From the NCBI RefSeq assembly GCF_017086405.1, contig NZ_CP070973.1, forward strand, positions 3,318,739-3,382,738: 64,000 nucleotides of DNA. The letters are read 5' to 3'. A model generated the notes under the pieces. The model was given only the letters and a program-made list of their open reading frames with translations. It was not told the DNA's origin and made no database searches. The position numbers were made by a program, and so were the translations under genes. Source of the DNA: Mycobacterium gordonae. GTDB lineage: Bacteria > Actinomycetota > Actinomycetes > Mycobacteriales > Mycobacteriaceae. Positions 38,187 through 47,845 of this stretch are shown piece by piece (within the stretch, counting starts at the first letter, position 1; the number at the start of each line of letters is the position of its first letter).

Positions 38187-41174
38187 GTGGTGGATCTCAA
38201 TTTGTCGATGGTCACGCGACCGGTCGAGCGGCTGGTAGCCACCGCTCAGAACGGTCTGGAGGTGCTCCGCCTGGGCGGGCTGGAGACGGGCAGCGTCCCG
38301 TCGCCGTCCCAGGTCGTCGAGAGCGTGCCGATGTACAAGCTGCGACGATACTTCCCGCCGGACAACCGGCCCGGCCAGCCGCCGGTGGGCCCGCCGGTGC
38401 TTATGGTGCACCCGATGATGATGTCCGCCGACATGTGGGATGTCACCAGGGAGGACGGCGCGGTCGGCATCTTGCACGCCAGCGGGCTGGACCCGTGGGT
38501 CATCGACTTCGGTTCCCCGGACAAGGTCGAAGGTGGGATGCAGCGCACCCTGGCCGACCACATCGTCGCGCTGGATCAGGCCATCGACACCGTCAAAGAC
38601 GCCGCCGGCCAAGACGTGCACCTGGTCGGGTACTCCCAGGGCGGCATGTGGTGCTACCAGGTCGCGGCGTATCGGCGATCGAGAAACCTGGCCAGCATCG
38701 TTGCCTTCGGATCCCCGGTCGACACCCTGGCCGCACTACCCATGGGTATCCCGGCGAATATCGCCCCCGGCGTCGCCGACTTCATGGCCGACCACGTGTT
38801 CAACCGGCTCAATATCCCAAGCTGGATGGCCCGCACCGGTTTTCAGATGATGGACCCGATCAAGACGGCTCAGGCCCGGATCGACTTCGTGCGTCAGCTA
38901 CACGACCGCGAGGCGTTGCTGCCACGGGAACAGCAGCGCAGATTCCTCGAGCGGGAGGGCTGGATCGCCTGGTCCGGCCCGGCCATCTCGGAGCTGCTCA
39001 AGCAGTTCATCGCGCACAACCGGATGATGACGGGTGGTTTCGCGATCAACGGTCAGATGGTGACGCTGACCGACATCACCTGTCCGATTCTGGCCTTCGT
39101 CGGTGAGGTCGACGACATCGGCCAGCCCGCCTCGGTGCGCGGCATCCGGCGGGCTGCGCCCAACACCGAAGTCTACGAATGTCTTATTCGGACAGGGCAT
39201 TTCGGTTTGGTGGTGGGATCCCGGGCCGCGTTGCAGAGCTGGCCCACCGTTGCCGAATGGGTGCGGTGGATCTCCAGCGAAGGCGACAAGCCGGCCAGCA
39301 TCAGCCTGATGGTCGAGCAGTCTGAGGAACACAACGACAGCGGGGTGGCGTTTAGCTCCCGCATCGCCCACGGCCTCGGCGAGGTCTCCGAGGCGGCGCT
39401 CGCGCTGGCCCGCGGCGCGGCAGACGCCGTCGTCGCGGCCAACCGCTCCATGCGCACCCTGGCCGTCGAGACCGTACGTACCCTGCCGCGGCTGGCGCGG
39501 CTGGGACAGCTCAACGACCACACCCGAATCTCGTTGGGCCGCATCATCGACGAGCAGGCCCGTGACGCCCCGCAGGGGGAGTTCCTGCTGTTCGACGGCC
39601 GCGTGCACACCTACGAGGCGGTCAACAAGCGCATCAACAACGTGGTCCGCGGCCTGATCGAGGTCGGGGTGCGCCAGGGCGACCGGGTGGGCATTCTGAT
39701 GGCGACCCGTCCCAGCGCACTGGTCGCGATCGCCGCGCTGTCCCGGCTGGGTGGCGTGGCCGTGCTGATGCGCGAGGACGTCGACCTGGCCGCGCAGGTC
39801 CGGCTCGGAGGGGTCAGCGAGATCCTGACCGACCCCACCAATCTGGAAGCGGCGCGCCAACTTCCGGGTCAGATACTGGTGCTGGGCGGCGGCGAGTCGC
39901 GTGATCTGCATCTGCCGGACGACGCGGACGTCATCGACATGGAACAGATCGACCCCGACGCGGTGCAATTGCCCGCCTGGTACCGAGCCAACCCCGGATT
40001 CGCGCGCGACCTGGCGTTCATCGCGTTCAGTGCGGCCGGCGGGGAACTGGTGGCCAAGCAGATCACCAATTTCCGCTGGGCTCTGTCGGCGTTCGGCACC
40101 GCGTCGACGGCCGCGTTGGACCGCAAGGACACCGTGTACTGCCTCACGCCGCTGCACCACGAGTCGGCACTGCTGGTGAGCCTCGGTGGGGCGGTGGTCG
40201 GCGGAACCCGCATCGCGCTGTCGCGCAGCTTGCGCCCGGATCGCTTCGTCGCCGAGATCCGCCAGTACGGCGTCACGGTGGTGTCCTACACATGGGCCAT
40301 GCTGCGTGACGTGGTCGACGACCCGGAGTTCGGATTGCACGGTAATCATCCGGTCCGGCTGTTCATCGGTTCGGGTATGCCGACCGGACTGTGGGAACGG
40401 GTCGTCGATGCATTCGCGCCGGCGCACGTCGTGGAGTTCTTCGCCACCACCGACGGCCAGGCCGTGCTGGCCAACGTGTCGGGTGCCAAGGTCGGCAGCA
40501 AGGGCCGTCCGTTGCCCGGTGCCGGACGGGTGGAACTCGGAGCCTACGACCCCGAGAACGACCTGATCCTGGAGAACGACGACGGCTTCGTTCAGGTGGC
40601 CGCCACCAATCAGATCGGTGTCCTGCTCGCTCAGTCGCGCGGCCCGATCGACCCGACCGCATCGGTCAAACGTGGTGTCTTCGCTCCCGCCGACACCTGG
40701 ATCTCCACCGAGTACCTGTTCCGCCGCGACGAAGACGGCGACTTCTGGTTGGCCGGCCGGCGCGGCGCGGTGATTCGCACGGTACGAGGCATGGTGTACG
40801 CCGAGCCCGTCGTCGACGCGCTGGGACTGATCAACGGCGTCGATTTGGCGGTGACCTACGGGGTCGCCGCAGGTGGCCGGGAATTGGCGGTTTCCGCCGT
40901 GACGCTGCGGCCCGGGGCGACGATCACGGCGGCCGATCTGACCGAGGCGGTGGAGAGCATGCCCGTCGGGCTTGGACCCGATATCGTGCACGTGGTGCCT
41001 AAGATGACGCTCAGCGCAACCTTCCGGCCCACGGTGAGTGCCCTGCGGGCGGCCGGAATCCCGAAGTCTGGGCGTCAGGCGTGGTACTTCGACGCCGCCA
41101 CCCACGTGTTTCGCAAGCTGACCCCGGCGGCCCGTGCCGAGCTCAGCGGAAAGCAAGTCAATGCCGATGCTTGA
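38187..41174 (+). CDS. Fusion of alpha/beta-hydrolase (PhaC-like) and degenerate acyl-CoA-synthetase-like domain (Rv1683-like)
   Basis: The 995-residue product starts at GTG 38187 after GAGGAGCA. Residues about 50-370 are an alpha/beta hydrolase resembling polyhydroxyalkanoate synthase/lipase proteins, with the nucleophile motif GYSQGG and a late His in RTGHFG. Residues about 440-990 have the fold order of adenylate-forming enzymes. However, the ATP P-loop, usually TSGTTGxPKG, reads FSAAGGELVAKQIT, and the final catalytic lysine motif is absent (MTLSATFRP at that place). The second domain may therefore not make acyl-CoA, or may work differently. M. tuberculosis Rv1683 has the same architecture and length. 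It overlaps the next small gene. Confidence 0.88.
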   Translation: MVDLNLSMVTRPVERLVATAQNGLEVLRLGGLETGSVPSPSQVVESVPMYKLRRYFPPDNRPGQPPVGPPVLMVHPMMMSADMWDVTREDGAVGILHASGLDPWVIDFGSPDKVEGGMQRTLADHIVALDQAIDTVKDAAGQDVHLVGYSQGGMWCYQVAAYRRSRNLASIVAFGSPVDTLAALPMGIPANIAPGVADFMADHVFNRLNIPSWMARTGFQMMDPIKTAQARIDFVRQLHDREALLPREQQRRFLEREGWIAWSGPAISELLKQFIAHNRMMTGGFAINGQMVTLTDITCPILAFVGEVDDIGQPASVRGIRRAAPNTEVYECLIRTGHFGLVVGSRAALQSWPTVAEWVRWISSEGDKPASISLMVEQSEEHNDSGVAFSSRIAHGLGEVSEAALALARGAADAVVAANRSMRTLAVETVRTLPRLARLGQLNDHTRISLGRIIDEQARDAPQGEFLLFDGRVHTYEAVNKRINNVVRGLIEVGVRQGDRVGILMATRPSALVAIAALSRLGGVAVLMREDVDLAAQVRLGGVSEILTDPTNLEAARQLPGQILVLGGGESRDLHLPDDADVIDMEQIDPDAVQLPAWYRANPGFARDLAFIAFSAAGGELVAKQITNFRWALSAFGTASTAALDRKDTVYCLTPLHHESALLVSLGGAVVGGTRIALSRSLRPDRFVAEIRQYGVTVVSYTWAMLRDVVDDPEFGLHGNHPVRLFIGSGMPTGLWERVVDAFAPAHVVEFFATTDGQAVLANVSGAKVGSKGRPLPGAGRVELGAYDPENDLILENDDGFVQVAATNQIGVLLAQSRGPIDPTASVKRGVFAPADTWISTEYLFRRDEDGDFWLAGRRGAVIRTVRGMVYAEPVVDALGLINGVDLAVTYGVAAGGRELAVSAVTLRPGATITAADLTEAVESMPVGLGPDIVHVVPKMTLSATFRPTVSALRAAGIPKSGRQAWYFDAATHVFRKLTPAARAELSGKQVNADA

Positions 41175-41361
41175 TGACACCCTGCTGAGCATCCTGGTGT
41201 GCCCGGCCGACCGCGGCCCGCTGCTGCTGGTGAACGACGGCCGGGAGCTGTACAACCCCAGGCTCCACCGCGCCTACCGCATCGACGACGGCATCCCGGT
41301 GCTGCTGGTGGACGAGGCCCGCGACGTCGACGACGAGGAGCACGCGCGGCTCACGGCGTGA
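41161..41361 (+). CDS. Trm112-like small protein (Rv1684-like)
   Basis: This 66-residue protein has the Trm112/YcaR pattern: an N-terminal LDDTLLSILVCPADRGPLLL and a C-terminal YRIDDGIPVLLVDEA. Eukaryotic and archaeal Trm112 activates methyltransferases; the bacterial role is not settled. The start codon lies inside the end of the preceding fusion gene (14-base overlap from ATG 41161; ATG 41167 would also fit). The 3' end overlaps the convergent TetR gene by 11 bases, so it is tightly packed on both sides. Confidence 0.82.
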   Translation: MPMLDDTLLSILVCPADRGPLLLVNDGRELYNPRLHRAYRIDDGIPVLLVDEARDVDDEEHARLTA

Positions 41362-41959
41362 GGCCCAGCGGTAGATCCCCGGTGAGATAGCGCTGCAGGT
41401 TCGGCGCGATGGTCTGCACGACTTGCTCGGTGGGCAGCGACGCGAACGGTTCGACCTTGATGACGTAGCGCGCCATCACCACGCCCATCAGTTGCGAAGC
41501 GACGAACTGGGTGCGCAGCTTGCCCGTTCCCGGCGGATCGTCGACGCGTGATCCCACGGCGCCGCCGACGATCTCCTGCAGAAACGAACGCGCCAGCCCC
41601 ACATCGTCGCCCGAGATGAGCGAGCGCAGCGTGGCGATCAATCCCGCCCCCAGTTCGGAGTCCCACAGCGGCAGCAACAGCGACGGCAGCATGACGCCCA
41701 GGTCCTCCACGGGCGCTTCCAGCAGCGGCCGGATCACCTGCATGGGGTCGATCGGAAGGTGAATGGCCGCGGCGAACAGTTGCTCCTTGGTACCGAAGTA
41801 GTGGTGTACCAGGGCGGCGTCCACACCGGCTTGTCTTGCCACTGCGCGGATCGATGTCCGGTCGATGCCGTTGATCGCAAACAATTCTCGCGCACTTGTC
41901 AGGATGCGTTCTCGGGTGTCGGAGTTGCCCGCCGGCCGTCCCGGACGCCGGCCGGCCAC
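41351..41959 (-). CDS. TetR-family regulator (Rv1685c-like)
   Basis: This 202-residue regulator has an N-terminal TetR helix-turn-helix (TRERILTSARELFAINGIDRTSIRAVA in parts, then HHYFGTKEQLF) and a longer ligand-binding domain. It is the last gene of the order ABC ATPase, permease, TetR, separated from the permease by one base. The palindromic sequence over the ATPase start codon is a plausible operator for it. The ligand is unknown. Confidence 0.88.
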   Translation of the reverse strand: MAGRRPGRPAGNSDTRERILTSARELFAINGIDRTSIRAVARQAGVDAALVHHYFGTKEQLFAAAIHLPIDPMQVIRPLLEAPVEDLGVMLPSLLLPLWDSELGAGLIATLRSLISGDDVGLARSFLQEIVGGAVGSRVDDPPGTGKLRTQFVASQLMGVVMARYVIKVEPFASLPTEQVVQTIAPNLQRYLTGDLPLGLTP

Positions 41960-41960
41960 G

Positions 41961-42686
41961 CTAGGGGGTCCTGCGCCGCAGTGTCGCCGCGGCCAGGCAC
42001 AAGGATGCGAGGGCGAAGCTCAGCACGATCACCATGTCACGCACGGTAGTAGCCGTCAGTCCGGCATGCGCACCCACCTGCTGCAGTGCCTCGAGGGCAT
42101 AGCTGGCCGGCATCGCGTTGCTGATCCAGTGCAGCCAGTCGGGCATGGCGTTGCGCGGCACGATCACCCCGGCCAGCAGCAATTGCGGAACCATCACCAG
42201 CGGAATGAACTGCACCGCCTGAAACTCGGTGCGGGCGAAGGCGCTGAACAACAATCCAAGGCCCACACCCAGAATCGCGTTGATGACCGCGATGGCGAAC
42301 ACCCACACCGGGCTACCTTCGGTGTGGAAGCCCAGAAACCAGAACGACACCACACACGCCACCACGGCCTGGGCGGCAGCGGCAATCGAGAATGCGGTGC
42401 CGTAGGCCAGCAGCAGATCGAGCCGGCGCAGTGGGGTGGTGAGGATGCGTTCCAATGTCCCCGAGGAGCGCTCACGCTGCATGGTGATCGACGTGATGAT
42501 GAACATGACGAACAACGGGAACAGGCCCAGCAGGACCAGGCAGGTGTTGTTGAACGGTGTCGGCATCCCCGGACGATGCGGGACGTTTTGAAACATGAAA
42601 TACATCAACGTGATAACCACGATCGGCACCACCAGAATCATGGCCACGCTGCGGTGGTCGGCGACCAGTTGTCGCAGAATCCGCAC
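41961..42686 (-). CDS. ABC-2 type exporter permease (Rv1686c-like)
   Basis: This membrane protein has about six hydrophobic segments, including SVAMILVVPIVVITLMYF, LLGLFPLFVMFIITSI and FIPLVMVPQLLLAGVIV. It has the ABC-2 cytoplasmic motif RERSSGTLERILTTP. From the GTG at 42686 it is 241 residues. The frame is open to an ATG at 42779, but that would overlap the ATPase gene by 67 bases and add a non-membrane tail. It pairs with the ATPase upstream to form a two-gene exporter of the drug/lipid type; the substrate is unknown. Confidence 0.85.
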   Translation of the reverse strand: MRILRQLVADHRSVAMILVVPIVVITLMYFMFQNVPHRPGMPTPFNNTCLVLLGLFPLFVMFIITSITMQRERSSGTLERILTTPLRRLDLLLAYGTAFSIAAAAQAVVACVVSFWFLGFHTEGSPVWVFAIAVINAILGVGLGLLFSAFARTEFQAVQFIPLVMVPQLLLAGVIVPRNAMPDWLHWISNAMPASYALEALQQVGAHAGLTATTVRDMVIVLSFALASLCLAAATLRRRTP

Positions 42687-42712
42687 GGTGGTGGCCGTGT
42701 AGCCCTTGATCC

Positions 42713-43465
42713 CTATCCGGCTCGGAGCTCGGTGCTGCGCCGGATGATGGACAGAAACGCTTCCTCCAGTGACGTGCATGACGTGTCCTCTCGTAGTTGG
42801 TCAGGGGTGGTGTGAGCGACCAGACGCCCTTCCCGCATCAGCAGCAGGTCGCCGCAATGGTCGGCTTCGTCCATCACGTGACTGGACACGAGCAGCGTGG
42901 TACCGCTCTTCGCCAGGTCTCTGAATTGGGCCCAAAGGTCTACTCGCAGAACGGGATCCAGTCCCACGGTGGGTTCGTCGAGGATCAGCAACTCGGGCCC
43001 GCAGACCAGTGCGCAGGCCAGGGACACGCGGATGCGCTGGCCCCCGGACAGATTGCTGCAATAGGCCGTCCGGTGATCGGTCAGGCCCACCCGATCGATG
43101 GCGTCGTCGGCGGCCTGCGCGTCGTGTCCGTACAACGTGGCGAAATATTTGACGTTGTCGACCACCCGCAGGTCGTGGTAGATGGTCGGGTCCTGCGGTA
43201 CATAGCCGACCCTCCGGCGCAATGCGGCGGACCCTGCAGGGCGGCCGAGGACGGTGACTGCTCCCGAGGTCACGATCTGCGTCCCGACGATGCTGCGCAT
43301 CAGGGTTGTCTTGCCGCAGCCGGACGGGCCGAGCAGCCCGGTGATGCTGCCCCTTCGGATGTGGACCGAGACGTCCTGCAGCGCAAGTCGTTTACCGCGG
43401 GTGACCCGCAGATGCTCGATATTGATGGCCGTGCCAGCTAATTCATCAGATGATGAAGTCATCAT
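42713..43465 (-). CDS. ABC exporter ATP-binding protein (Rv1687c-like)
   Basis: This protein of about 250 residues has Walker [10 protein letters not shown], the Q-loop VPQDPTIY, the signature [12 protein letters not shown], Walker [13 protein letters not shown] and the switch His in [10 protein letters not shown]. The translation start is one of two adjacent ATG codons (43465 or 43462). Twelve more codons are open upstream but cover the palindrome region. It is the first gene of the exporter-TetR operon and divergent from mpg. Confidence 0.9.
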   Translation of the reverse strand: MMTSSSDELAGTAINIEHLRVTRGKRLALQDVSVHIRRGSITGLLGPSGCGKTTLMRSIVGTQIVTSGAVTVLGRPAGSAALRRRVGYVPQDPTIYHDLRVVDNVKYFATLYGHDAQAADDAIDRVGLTDHRTAYCSNLSGGQRIRVSLACALVCGPELLILDEPTVGLDPVLRVDLWAQFRDLAKSGTTLLVSSHVMDEADHCGDLLLMREGRLVAHTTPDQLREDTSCTSLEEAFLSIIRRSTELRAG

Positions 43466-43474
43466 GTGATGAAT
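43441..43474. promoter_or_regulatory. Nested palindromes over the exporter ATPase start, probable TetR operator
   Basis: The arms ATTCATCA (43441-43448) and TGATGAAT (43467-43474) are perfectly complementary. Inside them is a second perfect inverted repeat, TGATGA-AG-TCATCA (43451-43464), which covers the ATG codons of the ATPase gene. Two nested dyads at the start of an operon that ends with a tetR gene suggest autoregulation, possibly also touching divergent mpg. Binding is inferred. Confidence 0.5.
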
Positions 43475-43522
43475 ATTTGCCCCGCGCCCGACGGTTGTCA
43501 AGAGCCGGGCAGAATCGGTTCG

Positions 43523-44134
43523 GTGAGTGCCAGCGAACTGATGGTGGATCCGGTCGCGGCCGCGCGCCGGCTACTCGGAGCACGATTGAGCGCCAGGGGT
43601 GTTACGGCGTTGGTCGTCGAGGTCGAGGCCTACGGCGGAGTCCCCGACGGGCCCTGGCCAGACGCCGCGGCGCATTCCTACCGCGGTTTGCGCGAACGCA
43701 ACGCCGTCATGTTCGGCCCGCCCGGGCGCCTCTACACCTACCGCAGCCACGGGATCCATGTCTGCGCCAACGTGGCATGCGGACCGGACGGCACCGCCGC
43801 CGCGGTGCTGTTACGGGCGTGCGTGATCGAGGATGGCACCGACGTGGCCCGGGCCCGGCGCGGGGCGGCGGTCCGCGGCAGCGCACTGGCCCGCGGGCCG
43901 GGAAACCTGTGCGCGGCACTCGGAATCACCATGGACGACAACGGAATTGATGTGTTCGACGCGCGGGGTCCGGTGACGCTGCAACTCGGGGCACCGTTGA
44001 CGGCGACCGCAGGTCCGCGGGTAGGAGTCAGCCAGGCCGCAGACAGGCCGTGGCGGCTGTGGCTGGCCGGCCGGCCGGAAGTGTCCGCCTACCGGCGCAG
44101 CCCGAGAGCGCCGGCCCCGGGCGCCAGTGACTAG
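43523..44134 (+). CDS. mpg: 3-methyladenine DNA glycosylase (AAG family)
   Basis: Mpg removes alkylated purines such as 3-methyladenine in base excision repair. The 203-residue protein shows the AAG-family segments [23 protein letters not shown] and [16 protein letters not shown], and late on [13 protein letters not shown]. The GTG at 43523 gives the family length; the frame is open 19 codons further up. The stop overlaps the convergent transporter gene by four bases. Confidence 0.93.
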   Translation: MSASELMVDPVAAARRLLGARLSARGVTALVVEVEAYGGVPDGPWPDAAAHSYRGLRERNAVMFGPPGRLYTYRSHGIHVCANVACGPDGTAAAVLLRACVIEDGTDVARARRGAAVRGSALARGPGNLCAALGITMDDNGIDVFDARGPVTLQLGAPLTATAGPRVGVSQAADRPWRLWLAGRPEVSAYRRSPRAPAPGASD

Positions 44135-45009
44135 GTCTGCCGCCGCGCGGCAGCTCGATAGCCGGGATCCAGCCGTCGCACCAGGAACAGGAACGTCAGT
44201 GCGACCACCGGCGCGAGCACGCCGTACACCGCTGCTGGTGTGGCCATTTCGGCGTTGTCGAGCAATTGCGGGCTCAGCGCGATGCCGATGGCCACCACGG
44301 CGTTGTGCAAACCGATCTCCAGGCTCACCGCGACGGCCTGGCGTGGGGCCAGGCGCATCCAGCGGGGGGCGAGGTACCCGACCGTGAGACTGATCGTGCA
44401 GAAGATCACGACGGCCGCACTGAGCACCCCGAAGTTATTCATCAGGGTCGTCCTGCCGCCGGCGATTCCCGCGGCCAGGGCGACGACCAGCAGCACCGCC
44501 GCGGCGATCCGGACCGGCTTGTGCAGTCGCTGGGCCAGATCGGGGAAACTGTGCCGGACGGCCACGCCGGCAGCGGTGGGAATCAGCACCACCGCGAACA
44601 CCCCGAAGAACTTGTCGAACTGCAGCGGGATAAAGCGCCCGTCACCCAGGAACCAGGTCATCGACAACGCCAGGATCGCCGGTATCGCGAAGATCGACAG
44701 CACGGCGTTGACCGCGGTGAGCGTGAGGTTGAGGGCCAGGTCCCCGCCCGCAAGATGGCTGAGGACATTGGCCAACAGCCCGCCCGGCGTGGCCGCCATC
44801 AACATCAGCCCGACCGCCAGGTTCGGCTGGAGATCAAGGGCTTCGGCGACCAGCAGACAAAGCAGCGGCAGCAGGACGGATTGGCACAACAGCGCCGCCA
44901 GCAGCGGGCGGCGCAACGTGGTCGCCCGCTGAAAGTCGGCCACCGTGAGGGTGAGGCCCAAGGCGAGCATGATCGCCACCACGACCAGCGGGAAGAAGCG
45001 GTTGTCCAT
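44131..45009 (-). CDS. BASS-family (bile acid:sodium symporter type) transporter
   Basis: This membrane protein of about 292 residues has nine or ten hydrophobic segments. It has family motifs such as [29 protein letters not shown] and, late on, [16 protein letters not shown]. Members import organic anions with sodium, or export in some subgroups; the substrate cannot be read from sequence. The ATG at 45009 follows GGAGG closely; an upstream TTG at 45021 is an alternative. It lies between mpg and tyrS, which I recall as adjacent in M. tuberculosis, so it may be an insertion here or a loss there. Confidence 0.85.
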   Translation of the reverse strand: MDNRFFPLVVVAIMLALGLTLTVADFQRATTLRRPLLAALLCQSVLLPLLCLLVAEALDLQPNLAVGLMLMAATPGGLLANVLSHLAGGDLALNLTLTAVNAVLSIFAIPAILALSMTWFLGDGRFIPLQFDKFFGVFAVVLIPTAAGVAVRHSFPDLAQRLHKPVRIAAAVLLVVALAAGIAGGRTTLMNNFGVLSAAVVIFCTISLTVGYLAPRWMRLAPRQAVAVSLEIGLHNAVVAIGIALSPQLLDNAEMATPAAVYGVLAPVVALTFLFLVRRLDPGYRAAARRQT

Positions 45010-45115
45010 GACCCTCCGCAAACTACCTGATGGCCGCTCGGGTGCCAGCGGCTGGAATCAGCCTGAACGCATCCGGTGCGCACCGACCGTCCACCGCCCT
45101 GGAAGGATCTCAGCC

Positions 45116-46396
45116 ATGGGTGATGAGTCGTCCGAGATTCTCGACGAATTGGGCTGGCGTGGGCTGATCGCGCAGTCCACCGACCTCGACGCGCTGGCGG
45201 CCGAGGCGCAGCGAGGACCGCTGACCGTTTACGCCGGATTCGACCCGACTGCCGCGAGCCTGCACGCCGGACACCTGGTGCCGCTGCTGGCGCTGCGTCG
45301 TTTCCAGCGCGCCGGGCACCGGCCGATCGTCCTGGCCGGCGGGGCGACCGGGATGATCGGCGATCCGCGCGAGGTCGGTGAGCGCAGTCTGCAGGAGGCG
45401 GACACGGTCGCCGAATGGGCTGAGCGGATCCGGGGTCAGTTGGAGCGCTTCGTCGACTTCGACGATTCGCCGACAGGCGCGATCGTCGAGAACAACCTGG
45501 AATGGACCGGCGCACTGTCGGCCATCGAGTTCCTGCGTGACATCGGCAAGCACTTCTCGGTCAACGTCATGCTCGATCGGGACACCGTGCGGCGCCGCCT
45601 GGACGGGGAAGGCATCTCCTACACCGAGTTCAGTTACATGCTGTTGCAGGCCAACGATTTCGTCGAACTGCACCGCCGCCACGGCTGCGCGCTGCAGATC
45701 GGCGGATCGGATCAGTGGGGCAACATCATCGCCGGGGTCCGCCTGGTGCGCCAAAAGCTCGGCGCGGCAGTCCATGCGCTCACCGTGCCGCTGGTCACGT
45801 CGGCCGACGGCAAGAAATTCGGCAAGTCCACCGGTGGTGGCAGCCTGTGGCTGGACCCGCAGATGACCAGCCCGTACGCCTGGTACCAGTATTTCGTCAA
45901 CACCGCCGACGCCGACGTGATCCGCTACCTGCGTTGGTTCACCTTTCTGTCCGCCGACGAACTCGCCGAACTGGAACAGGCCACTTCAGAACGCCCACAG
46001 CAGCGCGCCGCGCAACGCCGGCTCGCCACCGAGCTGACCGTGCTGGTGCATGGCGAGGCGGCCACTGAAGCCGTCCAGCACGCCAGCCGGGCGCTGTTCG
46101 GTCAGGGGGAGTTGGATCGACTGGACGAGCCGACGCTGTCATCGGCGTTGCGGGAGACGTCGGTGGCAGAGCTGAAACCGGGCGAGCCAGACGGAATCGT
46201 CGACCTGCTGGTGGCCACTGGTCTGTCCGAAAGCAGGAAAGCCGCGCGGCGGACCATCGGTGAGGGCGGCGTGTCGGTCAACAACATCCGCGTCAGCAGT
46301 GACGAATGGTCGCCGCAATCATCGGATTTCCTGCATGGGCGATGGCTGGTGCTACGCCGCGGCAAGCGCAACGTCGCGGGTGTGGAGAGGATCTAG
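45116..46396 (+). CDS. tyrS: Tyrosyl-tRNA synthetase
   Basis: TyrS charges tRNA-Tyr. The 426-residue class I enzyme has the HIGH-type motif HAGH in [15 protein letters not shown] and the KMSKS-type motif KFGKS. It also has the tyrosine-binding segment [10 protein letters not shown] and a C-terminal S4 RNA-binding domain ([20 protein letters not shown]). The ATG at 45116 follows GGAAGGAT. It converges on the TfuA gene, only six bases from its stop codon. Confidence 0.97.
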   Translation: MGDESSEILDELGWRGLIAQSTDLDALAAEAQRGPLTVYAGFDPTAASLHAGHLVPLLALRRFQRAGHRPIVLAGGATGMIGDPREVGERSLQEADTVAEWAERIRGQLERFVDFDDSPTGAIVENNLEWTGALSAIEFLRDIGKHFSVNVMLDRDTVRRRLDGEGISYTEFSYMLLQANDFVELHRRHGCALQIGGSDQWGNIIAGVRLVRQKLGAAVHALTVPLVTSADGKKFGKSTGGGSLWLDPQMTSPYAWYQYFVNTADADVIRYLRWFTFLSADELAELEQATSERPQQRAAQRRLATELTVLVHGEAATEAVQHASRALFGQGELDRLDEPTLSSALRETSVAELKPGEPDGIVDLLVATGLSESRKAARRTIGEGGVSVNNIRVSSDEWSPQSSDFLHGRWLVLRRGKRNVAGVERI

Positions 46397-46402
46397 CCTC
46401 GG

Positions 46403-47845
46403 TCAGATGCCGCCGAGCGTGCCGACCTCGATCGAGGGCAGCTGGTCGTCAGCGGCTGCCACGGCAAACAGACTGGCCGCGTTGTAGAACGCGTCGTTGG
46501 TCATCAATCCCCGTTGGGCGAGTTCTATGTGGTCTACCTCCGTGCCCCAACGCATGCCGAACAAGCGCCTGAGCTGCGTGGGGTCGGGCCTTTGCAAGTT
46601 CAAAGTCGGCTTCTGCTTTGCCAACTCGTCGCGCCGAGCCAACGCCTGCGCGACCATGGCGCGCCACTCGGGCAGCCGCGGATCCTTGCGCAGCAGTTCG
46701 AGGAAGTGCTGGATGGCCGGCAATGACCGGGTGAAGAACAGGGTCCGGGTGGTCAACCGCGCCGAAACTGAAATGGGGTCGCCGCTGAGCGAGAGGCTCT
46801 CTTCGTCGGTGAGCCAGTGAGCCCTCACGTGTTCCGGGAACCCTGATGCGTCGATGATTCCCGACGCGACCGCGTAGCGGTGCGCGACGGTTTCCAGCGC
46901 GCGTTCGTAGTCGGCGATGCCGACGTCGGCGACCGCCCGCGATGCGCGATCCCGGACGCTGCCCTCGTCGCCGGGATGAACCGCGTTCCAGTACCACGCG
47001 GCCACTTGCTCGAGGGCCGGCCGGTAGGCCCAGCGGTCGGAGGCGCACACACTCAGCAGCGACAGGACGTCGACGTCCACGACGTGGACGACGTCGGAGG
47101 TCCCTTCGGTCACTTCGACGGGTGTCGCCGGGGCCCAACGTTGACGCCAACGCTCCGACCACACGGTGGGGGGAGGCCCGGGACGTACCGCGACGTTTCT
47201 CGGGCCGCGGATCACCTCCCGCAGCGCCAGCACTGCGTCGGTGTGCTTGATGTCGATCCGCATCGCCTTCAATTGCTGTGCCAGCGAGGGGCTCTCCGGG
47301 ATTCCTGCGGATTCGAGCAGACGATTCCAGGTGCGCTGGGTAAAGGGTGTGCGGCGGGCGGTCTCAATGAGCCGCTCGGCCGTCGCCGATGACAGGACGC
47401 CGGATTGCACTGCCTGGGAAACTGTTTGGCGGATATTGACGAGTGCGTCCACGAATACCGGGTAGCCGTCTTCGGGGTCGCCGTGCACCATGCCGACTTC
47501 GTCGTCGGCGTCGATGACGCCGTCACGGTATCCCTCGAACACCCAGCCGTAGCCCTCCATGCCGAACGGATGTAGTTCCGCGGCACGCAGCGCACCCATA
47601 CTCGACGAGCCGACCACCCGCACACCGTCGTCCATCAGCGTCAGCAATTCCTTATGCCGCACCGAAGCGCTCTGGAAGAAGAGGCCGTCGACGATGAGCA
47701 GCGTGTCCCCGGGGCGCAGCCCGTACCGCAGCGCGTCTCCGAACGAAATCGGTGGGACCACTTCGGCATGGGGGATCACGGCATGGATATCCGGCGCACC
47801 GATCGTGGGCCCCGCGGTGACAACGATGCGCGCCGCGGCGGTCAC
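46403..47845 (-). CDS. TfuA-domain protein, partner of YcaO (RiPP modification)
   Basis: TfuA proteins work with YcaO enzymes in thioamide formation (shown for methyl-coenzyme M reductase and for some RiPPs) and were first found in trifolitoxin synthesis. The 480-residue protein starts at GTG 47845, which overlaps the YcaO stop codon (GTGA). The TfuA core is residues 1 to about 140: AGPTI at 11-15, VDGLFF at 52-57, RHKELL at 63-68, SSSMGALRAAEL at 80-91, FGMEG at 94-98 and DDEVGMVHG near 112-120. The remaining 340 or so residues are a long extension I do not recognise (it includes a LALREVIRGPRNV segment and a conserved-looking C-terminal helix region). It is the last gene of the operon and ends next to tyrS. 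Confidence 0.9.
   Translation of the reverse strand: MTAAARIVVTAGPTIGAPDIHAVIPHAEVVPPISFGDALRYGLRPGDTLLIVDGLFFQSASVRHKELLTLMDDGVRVVGSSSMGALRAAELHPFGMEGYGWVFEGYRDGVIDADDEVGMVHGDPEDGYPVFVDALVNIRQTVSQAVQSGVLSSATAERLIETARRTPFTQRTWNRLLESAGIPESPSLAQQLKAMRIDIKHTDAVLALREVIRGPRNVAVRPGPPPTVWSERWRQRWAPATPVEVTEGTSDVVHVVDVDVLSLLSVCASDRWAYRPALEQVAAWYWNAVHPGDEGSVRDRASRAVADVGIADYERALETVAHRYAVASGIIDASGFPEHVRAHWLTDEESLSLSGDPISVSARLTTRTLFFTRSLPAIQHFLELLRKDPRLPEWRAMVAQALARRDELAKQKPTLNLQRPDPTQLRRLFGMRWGTEVDHIELAQRGLMTNDAFYNAASLFAVAAADDQLPSIEVGTLGGI

Noticed and set aside
38898..41255. 785-codon minus-strand open frame
   Set aside because: It is antisense to the Rv1683-like fusion gene, His/Gln/Arg-rich without motifs: a high-GC shadow.
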